DNA of 21,963 bases from a virus, in the IMG/VR virus record IMGVR_UViG_3300009413_000100, positions 1-21,963 of that record. One strand, written 5' to 3'. The translations under genes were made by a program, and so were the position numbers. Under the pieces are notes generated by a model. That model did no database searches. It worked only from the letters and a program-made list of their open reading frames with translations, and was not told the DNA's origin. The first letter of the stretch is position 1, and each line of letters starts with the position of its first letter. Shown here in pieces: positions 14,763 through 21,663 of the stretch.

Positions 14763-16687
14763 TTCGCATCTCCCCAGTTCTTGCCAATCCCCACATCGAC
14801 CCGAGAAGGAATGCGGCGCTCTGGTACACAGTTCTCCATGGCCTCCTTGATTTGTGGCACCTGCTCACGGCTCTCAATCGAAAAGCAAAGCTCGTCATGC
14901 ACCGTGACCATGGGCAAATGACCAAGGTCCATGCATTTCCTCATGGCCGTCTTCGTCTCGTCGCTTGAACTGGCCTGTACCAATCGGTTCAATGATTTGT
15001 ATGTGAATGCAACGCGGTATCTTCGAGGGTCGTGGTCCCTCCAGTTGGTTTCGCGTTCTTCCAGAGGTATATCCATGATGGCACGCCAGTTTTGCTCAAG
15101 CGTATCCACATGAACAGGATTCTTGCTGGAGTCATAAACACGCTGTTCCCGCATGGGAAAGCGGCATTTACGGCCTCCTAGCGTGCGTAACTCCTTTCTT
15201 TCGGAGGCTACCCGCGTGACGGCACCCGCCAGAGCGCGGATAAAAGGCACTTTTTCGTCATATTCGTCCCGGATCTCCCGCGCTTCCTCAAAAGAGACCC
15301 CCAGAACATTGCTGAGCTTGCCCAAACCCATTCCATACATAATGCCCAGGTTGATGGTCTTGGCGAGAGAGCGTTCCACGTCTGCAAGATCGGCAACCAT
15401 CTGGTGGAAATCCAAATCGTCGTTCTGGTATTGCTCGACGATCTCAATCACTTTTTCGTTGTCTCGAGTAGTGGGCGCCAGTGAGGCATAGTGCATAAGC
15501 CACCGTGGCTCTTGGGCGCTGTAATCGAAACTAGCCCATTCGCAGCCTTCTTCCGGAAGGAATAAACCCCTAATCATTTCCTTGATTTCAGGGTGACGAG
15601 ACGGCATTTGTTGCAGATTCGGATGGCTCGACGAAAATCTCCCGGTCACTGTCCCGGCACCGTCCGAACGAAGCTGGTTGAACTCGCAATGGATCCGTCC
15701 TTTATGCTGGTGGTCAAGAATAGTGTTCACAAAGGTCGTGTTGGCCTTGTTGTATTCCCGTATCTCCAGAATCTTTTTGGCGACAGGATGCTTGTGCGCC
15801 TTGAGAAATGCCTTGGTAAAGCTGGGCGCCTCAGTCTTTCCAGTGCGCTCATAGCTTAGCTTCAAACTGTCAAAAGCAGTTGCCAGACTGGTCGCGTTCC
15901 ACGGCTCAATGTCCACCCCCGTTTCATCCTTAACCTCTTTCAGAAGCTTCTTTTCCTTACGCTCCAGTGTCTTTTTAACCTTTTCGGCGCCCTCCAGGTC
16001 TACGCGCACACCTCGTTTTCGCATCTCAAATACCAGCGGCAGCAGCGAAAGCTCCAGTTCTAAAATCTTTTCGCAGTCGTCCTTGATAAGTTTTTTGTGA
16101 AGCGTGTTCCATAACGAAAGGGTAAGCTTGGCATCCGTCTCGGCGTACAGGGCTACCCGAGCCGCCGGCAACTTCCACATCTCCGCCTTGGCATCCACAC
16201 CATGCTGGCTGGCAGCACGACGCAGATCCGCCTCCTGCTTGCGTTCTCCCAGGTAAGCTGCACCCAGCGCGTTCAGTGAGTAGCTCATGCGGTTCTCGTC
16301 CAGCAACGGCGCCGCAATCATGGTATCCAAAATGGGACCCCTGATCTCAATGCCTTCCGTCAGCAGCCATCCGAGATCGTACTGGGCATTGTGGTACACG
16401 GTAGTAATGCCGTCCTTCAACTGGTCCTTCAGCCACCGTACCACGGTACTTTTGCCCATGTTTCCGCGTCCTTCATGGGCAATTGGCAGGTATGCACTCC
16501 AGTCGGCTACCGCTACGGCGATCCCGATCAACTGCCCACTGCCCGTGGCCCATCCCGGCCCCCGTGAGGTCAGGTAGGGATCTCGAGTTTCCACGTCAAT
16601 GGCCATGATTTTCTCTGCCGACAAATCAGGAAGTTCTTCTGGCGGAGTCCATGTGGACTCGTCAAACAGGTCGTCTTGTGAAGTCAT
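14759..16687 (-). CDS. polA: Family A DNA polymerase with 3'-5' exonuclease domain
   Basis: A 642-residue replicative polymerase. The exonuclease domain has motif I (D31, E33 in AIDVETRDP), motif II (N100 to D104 in HNAQYD) and motif III (Y181 to D185 in YAETD). Polymerase motifs follow: TVTGRFSSSHPNLQQMPSR (347-364), motif A FDYSAQEPR with D388 and E393, motif B R439 and K443 to Y451 in RSLAKTINLGIMYG, and motif C VHDE with D598. All metal ligands are present. The residue at the E. coli Pol I Phe762 position is Leu447. No 5' nuclease domain is present, as is usual for phage enzymes. The ATG overlaps the helicase stop by four bases (ATGA), and its own stop overlaps the next start in the same way. 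Confidence 0.95.
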   Translation of the reverse strand: MTSQDDLFDESTWTPPEELPDLSAEKIMAIDVETRDPYLTSRGPGWATGSGQLIGIAVAVADWSAYLPIAHEGRGNMGKSTVVRWLKDQLKDGITTVYHNAQYDLGWLLTEGIEIRGPILDTMIAAPLLDENRMSYSLNALGAAYLGERKQEADLRRAASQHGVDAKAEMWKLPAARVALYAETDAKLTLSLWNTLHKKLIKDDCEKILELELSLLPLVFEMRKRGVRVDLEGAEKVKKTLERKEKKLLKEVKDETGVDIEPWNATSLATAFDSLKLSYERTGKTEAPSFTKAFLKAHKHPVAKKILEIREYNKANTTFVNTILDHQHKGRIHCEFNQLRSDGAGTVTGRFSSSHPNLQQMPSRHPEIKEMIRGLFLPEEGCEWASFDYSAQEPRWLMHYASLAPTTRDNEKVIEIVEQYQNDDLDFHQMVADLADVERSLAKTINLGIMYGMGLGKLSNVLGVSFEEAREIRDEYDEKVPFIRALAGAVTRVASERKELRTLGGRKCRFPMREQRVYDSSKNPVHVDTLEQNWRAIMDIPLEERETNWRDHDPRRYRVAFTYKSLNRLVQASSSDETKTAMRKCMDLGHLPMVTVHDELCFSIESREQVPQIKEAMENCVPERRIPSRVDVGIGKNWGDAK

Positions 16688-18207
16688 AATAAATAATGTT
16701 CAGGAGTAGAGGGTTCCATGATGTGCAAAGATTTTTTGGCTCGAGTCGTAGCCACGTAATACACGCGATGTTCCGTATTGGGATTTTGCTGATATTCACG
16801 ATACGCAGCTCTTGATAGATCCGGAACGACCACGACGTTATCGCACTCACCACCCTTCATGGAGTGGATGGTGGAAACCGTTATGCGTGGATTCTTCACG
16901 TTTTCCCCACGCTTCAAGGCGTTCAAAATATAATTTCGATTGTCGTCGTCAATCTTCCCAAGGGCCTCGTGCCAACGCATATTTTCATTAACCAAAAGGC
17001 CCAGTGATTTTTTGGCCGTTTCCATATTGATAGGTACTTCTTCGTCGAACTGTCGCATTTTCTGGGACTTAGGCCCGAAGCCATGAGCGACTTCCGTCTC
17101 ACTCTCCATAAACGAGTAAATGTTTCTAAGCTCTGGAATAAAAAGTTCACTCCCTTTGCACAGTCTCTCCCAATCAACGATGGCCTCGTACATTCTCGTG
17201 GGAATGCTGGGATGTCCAAAGCGGCTATAAATCCATCCCTCGTCTCTTAGCGCATTTGCATAGGTGCTGGCGATCCGGTTGGTTCTTGCCATGATGCACC
17301 AGTTACCCTCGTGCAGAGGGATATCCCAGATGTTCTGATGGCCCTGAACAAAACCCTTTTCCGCCGTGGGCATCCAGTCTTTATGCTCCCGTCCGATTAT
17401 GCGTGAAGCAATGTTGCATGCCTGCAGCCACGGATCTCGTGGAACCCGGTACGACTGATTTAGTACCTCTTTCTCCTTGGTAGCAGCCATAAAGGCTTCT
17501 ACGTCAGCGCCCTGAAAACCCATGATGGCCTGGTCATCGTCACCCGTGAACACCTGTATACGTGGTGTGTTTCTTAGAATATCCACCATTTTCCATTGGA
17601 GCGTGGACAAGTCCTGGGCCTCGTCTACAAACAACGCATCAATGTCCAATGGCACCTGACGCTCGACAAAGGTTTCAATCATGTCTGCAAAGTCAATCTT
17701 TCCATTGAGGCGCTTGTAATCCTCATAAGCGTCCACCAGCCGTCGAAGTTCTGACCAATGCAGAGTGTGGCGCCCATACTTCTGATAAACGTCGTCAAGT
17801 GAGAGCATCAGGCTCCGCCCGAGGTGATACAACCCTAAATAGTAATCGCCTTCGGCCTGACCCAGTTGGTCAAAATCAGTCTCAATATCACTGCTTTTCT
17901 GGCGCCCGAACGCAATCCCAAGTTCATCCCCTATAACTTTAAGATCCTTACCACTCATCACCTCCCCTGACTTATAGCCGCCGGCAAGAAACGCTATCGA
18001 GTGGAGCGTCCGGAAATAAGGGAGCATGTCTTCCTCGAGACCCCAGTCATTGCAGACACGGTTTTTGCTCTCCGTGGCCGCTTTGCGTGTAAAAGACACG
18101 CAGGCAATTCGGTCTGGGTCGATCCCATCTTCAATGCAGTTGCGGATCAGGTTGGAGTTGGTCTGCGTCTTGCCACAGCCAGGGGGTCCAAGAATTGTTT
18201 TGATCAT
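16684..18207 (-). CDS. UvrD/Rep-like superfamily 1A DNA helicase
   Basis: A 507-residue helicase, shorter than UvrD or Rep (about 670-720). Motifs, counted from the ATG: Walker A GPPGCGKT (7-14), Ia FTRKAATES (39-47), II VDEAQD (194-199), III GDDDQAIMGFQGAD (222-235), IV NQSYRVP (near 250), V STIHSMKGGECDNVV and VI YYVATTRAKK near 483-492. It would unwind DNA 3' to 5' by family precedent; between primase and polymerase it may serve as replication helicase. The ATG at 18207 is preferred to a GTG at 18219 because MIKTILGPPGCGKT is the normal family start and GGGA lies just upstream. The stop overlaps the polymerase ATG. Confidence 0.92.
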   Translation of the reverse strand: MIKTILGPPGCGKTQTNSNLIRNCIEDGIDPDRIACVSFTRKAATESKNRVCNDWGLEEDMLPYFRTLHSIAFLAGGYKSGEVMSGKDLKVIGDELGIAFGRQKSSDIETDFDQLGQAEGDYYLGLYHLGRSLMLSLDDVYQKYGRHTLHWSELRRLVDAYEDYKRLNGKIDFADMIETFVERQVPLDIDALFVDEAQDLSTLQWKMVDILRNTPRIQVFTGDDDQAIMGFQGADVEAFMAATKEKEVLNQSYRVPRDPWLQACNIASRIIGREHKDWMPTAEKGFVQGHQNIWDIPLHEGNWCIMARTNRIASTYANALRDEGWIYSRFGHPSIPTRMYEAIVDWERLCKGSELFIPELRNIYSFMESETEVAHGFGPKSQKMRQFDEEVPINMETAKKSLGLLVNENMRWHEALGKIDDDNRNYILNALKRGENVKNPRITVSTIHSMKGGECDNVVVVPDLSRAAYREYQQNPNTEHRVYYVATTRAKKSLHIMEPSTPEHYLL

Positions 18208-18269
18208 GGGGCTTCCCACTTTACAGACAGATTCATATTTAAAAAGCCTTTTTGGCGCGTTCTGTCACC

Positions 18270-19805
18270 TCAAAAAGGTACGTCGTCATCTTTTTCAAAC
18301 GTCACATCTGGCAATTCCACGTCTCCACGCTGGATTTTAGGAATAAACCAAACACGGACCTTGGCCCACTCTCCTTTGTTATCCTTGAATTTGTACTCCT
18401 TCCTGGCGTCGTTGCCGTTGTTCATTTCCTTGAGACGCTCAGTGATCTGACCACGGGTATACTGGGTAAACCCGTTGCGTTTCAGAAAGTCCTGTAGCGC
18501 CCCCAGCTTGAAGAAAGTGAAATTGCCGTCTGTCCATGGCTTGCCTGTCAAAAGCTCCTCTTCGCTTCGAGCCTGAAGGCGTCCTATACAGAAAGTTTCC
18601 AGTAATTCGTTGAATTGACCTTTGCGAGTCAGTTCTTCAGGCACCGTAATGCGTGTCGCGTTGTCCATGAGGTTGTCCACCAGATCGCGCCAGTCTGCGT
18701 CTTTCATACGTGCCGGCATCTTGAAAATCTGGTCCATGCATGCTCGTTGAAACTCCATCTGGATCTGGAGTTGCTTGGTTCCAATCTCCAGACGAGAACC
18801 ATCCACGTCCATGAACCACACAGGCGGTTCACTTTCCACCACCGTGAGACCTCCAAGTGCCGGAAATGCCTGATTTCGACTGATCCCGAATTTTCGTGAA
18901 CGGCACAGGGTGCGGTTGCAATGGGACTGAAGCGGCTCCGTCTTGCACTGATAGTGGTAGTCCTTTTTCCGCAACTGTTCCTGCAGCGTGGCGACCTCCT
19001 TGGCTGGCAGTGAGGGACTGGAGTGGTCTTGATTGTGCTTTTCCATGGCGGTTTCCCAGGTGTCCGGAAAAGCCTTTTTTAAATAGGTGCCGACATTGAA
19101 CATAACGATGTTGCGTCCGCCTTCCGGAATACCAAATTCTGAGAGTTGCTGGAGGCAAGGCGGACCATTTGGCAACAGATCGTCGTTGTTACCGATCTTG
19201 AACTCTCGTAACTCCTGCAAAGACAGTTTGGCCTTGTCCGCAAGATCCAGAAATTCTTCAAGCGTCAGGCTGTCGCCATCGTCTTTAAGGGCATACCGCG
19301 TGGTGTGCTTTTCATTGTAGTACGGTAAGTTTAGGAAATTCCCCAGATCCCCGCGCTCTGACAGGATCTCACTCTGCTTCGGATAAAGTTCACACGTACC
19401 CAACCCTAACGCCGATGCGAACTCTGCCAGCTTGTCGCGCACTTCGACCGCAGCGACACTTTCAGACAGAAAAAGATAGAGGTGAGCACCTCCGGATTTC
19501 GACCGGCACATGACCAAAGGCAGCTTTAGGCGCCCAACCTTTCGCTTCAAAATAACCAGATCAAGGTTGTAGTCGTCCACGTCCAAGGCGCCGAAACGAC
19601 AGCAACTGGTCTCGTCAATAGGAATGCTGGCGATACCCATTTTGCCATCAAAATGCTGCTGCACGAGGTCTTCTGTCAACGGCTCACGGACAGTCCGGTA
19701 TTTTGCCTCCTGCTTGCCGTGACGTTGTGATTTTAAAACCGTGGTTTGACCGTGGCCGTTTTCACATCCGGCAAACAAAGCAAGAAATCGCGTAATAAAA
19801 GACAC
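18270..19805 (-). CDS. AEP-family primase (TOTE/PrimPol-like)
   Basis: A 511-residue archaeo-eukaryotic primase-type protein. The catalytic domain (about 1-175) starts with FLALFAG, then REPLTEDLV, motif I FGALDVDD (D75, D77), motif II SKSGGAHLYLFL (S104, H108), ELYPKQ (139-144) and NLPYYN. About residues 205-310 resemble a PriCT-like or PriL-like helical module: PPCLQ, GGRNIVMFNVGTYLKK, and cysteines C217, C287, C296 and C301. A winged-helix-like segment covers about 425-490, and the protein ends in EKDDDVPF, like the tip of bacterial SSB. It likely makes primers for the adjacent polymerase. The start is GTG, 6 bases beyond the T tract of an intrinsic terminator, without a normal ribosome binding site; the FLALFAG homology supports a start at or near here. 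Confidence 0.85.
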   Translation of the reverse strand: MSFITRFLALFAGCENGHGQTTVLKSQRHGKQEAKYRTVREPLTEDLVQQHFDGKMGIASIPIDETSCCRFGALDVDDYNLDLVILKRKVGRLKLPLVMCRSKSGGAHLYLFLSESVAAVEVRDKLAEFASALGLGTCELYPKQSEILSERGDLGNFLNLPYYNEKHTTRYALKDDGDSLTLEEFLDLADKAKLSLQELREFKIGNNDDLLPNGPPCLQQLSEFGIPEGGRNIVMFNVGTYLKKAFPDTWETAMEKHNQDHSSPSLPAKEVATLQEQLRKKDYHYQCKTEPLQSHCNRTLCRSRKFGISRNQAFPALGGLTVVESEPPVWFMDVDGSRLEIGTKQLQIQMEFQRACMDQIFKMPARMKDADWRDLVDNLMDNATRITVPEELTRKGQFNELLETFCIGRLQARSEEELLTGKPWTDGNFTFFKLGALQDFLKRNGFTQYTRGQITERLKEMNNGNDARKEYKFKDNKGEWAKVRVWFIPKIQRGDVELPDVTFEKDDDVPF

Positions 19806-19811
19806 TTAGAT

Positions 19812-19837
19812 AAAAAACCCCCCGCCGAAGCGGGGGG
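19812..19837 (-). terminator. Strong intrinsic terminator with UUCG tetraloop
   Basis: On the - strand an 8-bp stem (CCCCCCGC and GCGGGGGG) closes the loop TTCG, giving the very stable C(UUCG)G tetraloop, and is followed at once by TTTTTT. On the + strand there is no T tract, so it acts only for leftward transcription. It fills most of the 42-base gap between the candidate ssDNA-binding gene and the primase gene. Confidence 0.92.
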
Positions 19838-19847
19838 AAAGACCTAT

Positions 19848-20606
19848 TTAGAACGGCAAGTCTTCGGCGGAGTCACCGAGCGCCTCTGGTGGGGGTGGCG
19901 CTAGTCGAAGTTCTCCGGTCGAAACACTTTTGTGAAAGTCCTTGCATTCCGTATAGGTTTCTAAGCCGTCAATGTCGCCCTCAACGCTGACATTCCACGA
20001 GTACCAGCTGCCCTTGTCGTTGCCGTCCTCCACGCTTTTCAGGCGATAGGTTTTGGCAAAACTGGGCAATGTTTTACCGTTGCGCTTTTGCATGGTCATC
20101 ATGGACATCCAGATCCTGGACCGCTTCAACTGTGTCTTCTTCATGTCGATGATGGCGCTCTCCAGAGAACCGTCTTCATGGACAAGCTTGACATAGTGCT
20201 GGGCCGTGCGGACCAACTCGTTGCCGTTCTCCAGCAACTCCATGCCCGTGTCCTTATCGCGGATGGCGGTACGCACCTCTTCGCTGGCGGCGCTGAGTTC
20301 ACCAATGAAACCACCGCCTTGGGTACGCGGCACAAATTCCAAGAACTTCATCTGGAAATAGGTAGGAATGACCACCACACCGCCGCCCTTCCAGCATTTG
20401 CGGGTGACCGTATTGAAGATGTCTCCCTGAGAGGCGCCCTCAATGTATTCGCCATCACTCTTCTTGATCTGCGGGCTTAGTGCCTGAATGATTCGCAAAA
20501 AAGGAATTTGAAGATCGGTAGCAGTGACCTCCTCAAACCCCAAATTCATGTCCTCTGCAAAAGCTTTTTCAAGCTCTGTGAGTCCTTTTCCGTTCGTTCT
20601 AGCCAT
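19848..20606 (-). CDS. Candidate ssDNA-binding protein
   Basis: A 252-residue protein. The N-terminal part (TDLQIPFLRIIQALSPQIKK, then QGDIFNTVTRKCW and VVVIPTYFQMKFLEFVPR) recalls a phage family found next to replication genes. The middle looks like mixed alpha/beta OB-type sequence. The end is Pro-rich and acidic, closing with GDSAEDLPF, close to the DDDIPF tip by which bacterial SSB binds its partners. No enzyme motif is seen. These points plus position upstream of the primase suggest an ssDNA-binding replication protein; this is inference. The ATG overlaps the previous stop by one base (TAATG) and follows a good AAGGGAG site. The gene is GC-rich, and its transcript probably ends partly at the terminator just downstream. 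Confidence 0.55.
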   Translation of the reverse strand: MARTNGKGLTELEKAFAEDMNLGFEEVTATDLQIPFLRIIQALSPQIKKSDGEYIEGASQGDIFNTVTRKCWKGGGVVVIPTYFQMKFLEFVPRTQGGGFIGELSAASEEVRTAIRDKDTGMELLENGNELVRTAQHYVKLVHEDGSLESAIIDMKKTQLKRSRIWMSMMTMQKRNGKTLPSFAKTYRLKSVEDGNDKGSWYSWNVSVEGDIDGLETYTECKDFHKSVSTGELRLAPPPPEALGDSAEDLPF

Positions 20607-21184
20607 TACTTTGCTCCCTTGATCTTAGCTACTGTTCCAATGTACGTGTTAAAAATTTCACCATCGATCTTGTGACCGTTCTCCATATCCTCGCGGATAA
20701 GCTTTTTTAGCGTTTGCGGTTCAACCCAGACGCGGCTCGTGGTTTGATGTCCTCGTGCGTCCAAATCCTGCTGCAATTGCTGCGCCTTCTCGTCTTCGTT
20801 GATCCCAAAAGAGACCTGAACCTCATTCTTGATGAAGTCCGAAAACCCCTGGTCACGAAGATGATTCAGCGCACTGGATCTTTCGGCTGGATCTTTGGGC
20901 ATCCGCGCACTGACAAACGTGGAGAGCGTCACGGAGTTACCGTCCACCTCCACTTTCTGCATCCCCATCTCATTCATCCGACCTGGAATGAGGTCGAAGA
21001 CCAGCTTTTCATGGTCCTTCTTGAGCTGTTTCAGCTCCTCTTCCTTCGCGGAAATTTGCGCCTCAACTTGGCCGGCGCCCCGAATGAGATCGGAAAGCTC
21101 TGTACCTGCTTCCATCGTCAATCCGTCAAACGCACCCGCGTCCGCTGTAATTTGGTCCCATAACTTGTCGTCAATTGTTCCCAT
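20606..21184 (-). CDS. Conserved-looking early phage protein, 192 residues
   Basis: Unrecognised function. The N-terminal half has a short coiled coil (about residues 43-62, AKEEELKQLKKDHEKL), followed by GMQKVEVDGNSVTLSTFVSA, a beta-rich segment, and a C-terminal part with VWVEPQTLKKLIRE and IDGEIFNTYIGTVAKI. I recall similar proteins in marine phage replication operons, without a role. The start at 21184 (MGTIDDKLW) is chosen over a TTG at 21217 because GAGGAC lies seven bases upstream, while the TTG lacks a site and would lengthen the overlap with the preceding gene to 47 bases; with the ATG the overlap is 14 bases. It is coupled to the candidate ssDNA-binding gene. Confidence 0.65.
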   Translation of the reverse strand: MGTIDDKLWDQITADAGAFDGLTMEAGTELSDLIRGAGQVEAQISAKEEELKQLKKDHEKLVFDLIPGRMNEMGMQKVEVDGNSVTLSTFVSARMPKDPAERSSALNHLRDQGFSDFIKNEVQVSFGINEDEKAQQLQQDLDARGHQTTSRVWVEPQTLKKLIREDMENGHKIDGEIFNTYIGTVAKIKGAK

Positions 21185-21527
21185 GAAACGTGTCCTCGTC
21201 AGGTTGTAAGTTGTCAATTCCGCCGCGCACCTGAATCTTTACCGGATAATAGGTACGCTCGAATTTGTCCCACTTGAGCAAGTTGATACGACCGTTGTTC
21301 ATGTCCGCAGCCACGGCAAAAGCCACCCCAATGATGGCTGGATCGCCCATGGGCAATAACCAGTCGTCGTCGTTAAATTGGTGGAGTCGTCGTTTGATGT
21401 GGGCCACGACGCGACCAGGTGACAGATGGATCTGCTCCTGCGGTGAAGTCAGCGGAGCCAACTCACCGTACTTCCGTGCTGACAGAATGTCCATGCGCGG
21501 ATTTTCTTGCGTCACGTAAACGGTCAT
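21171..21527 (-). CDS. First gene of the replication operon, 118 residues
   Basis: Unrecognised function. The protein opens with TVYVTQENPRMDILSARKYG, followed by LTSPQEQIHLSPGRVVAHIK, an acidic DDDWLLPMGDPAIIGVAFAV segment and a C-terminal basic patch (LLKWDKFERTYYPVKIQV). Short proteins with a VYVTQE start and the GDP-I-IG segment are, as I recall, found widely in phages as hypothetical proteins. It looks soluble and mixed alpha/beta, with no membrane segment. A clear ribosome binding site (AAAGGA, about six bases before the ATG) fits its place at the head of the operon. Being first in the transcript suggests early expression. Confidence 0.65.
   Translation of the reverse strand: MTVYVTQENPRMDILSARKYGELAPLTSPQEQIHLSPGRVVAHIKRRLHQFNDDDWLLPMGDPAIIGVAFAVAADMNNGRINLLKWDKFERTYYPVKIQVRGGIDNLQPDEDTFHGNN
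21192..21197 (-). promoter_or_regulatory. Ribosome binding site fixing the start at 21184
   Basis: On the - strand GAGGAC lies seven bases before ATG at 21184, within the end of the upstream gene. It decides the start of the 192-residue protein. Confidence 0.6.
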
Positions 21528-21660
21528 CTTTCATCCTTTCTCAAGTCTTGTGGCCACCCTACTAAACTTTGTTACTCAATGCAAGCCTCACATGAACTCA
21601 TTGATGTAACGCGTTTCAAAACATGATACGATGTAATCCATCTGGATATCATCCAATACG
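21528..21660. promoter_or_regulatory. Divergent intergenic control region
   Basis: These 133 bases separate the leftward replication operon from a rightward SNF2-type helicase gene, so promoters for both should lie here. I see no convincing sigma-70 pair: TTGAAA and TTGCAT on the - strand and TTGATG on the + strand lack good -10 partners, and TGTAAT at 21632-21637 lacks a -35. Host factors other than sigma-70, or phage factors, remain possible. Confidence 0.45.
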
Positions 21661-21663
21661 ATG
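21626..21663. repeat. Direct repeats flanking alternating half-sites
   Basis: ATACGATG occurs at 21626-21633 and 21656-21663, 30 bases apart; the second copy contains the helicase start codon. Between them lie ATCCA (21636-21640), TGGAT (21643-21647) and ATCCA (21651-21655), forming two overlapping inverted repeats. This could be an operator or a translational control hairpin. Confidence 0.5.

Noticed and set aside
14536-14968. Overlapping open frames on the + strand opposite the sigma-like and polymerase genes
   Set aside because: They are antisense shadows: Phe/Ser/Cys-rich with no start signal, while the - strand genes have clear domains and coupled starts.
18235-18262. GCC-AAAAA-GGC followed by T5 between primase and helicase genes (- strand)
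   Set aside because: The stem has only three to four pairs, too weak for an intrinsic terminator.
21185-21217. TTG at 21217 as the start of the 192-residue gene
   Set aside because: It has no ribosome binding site and increases the overlap with the upstream gene, whereas ATG at 21184 has GAGGAC at seven bases.
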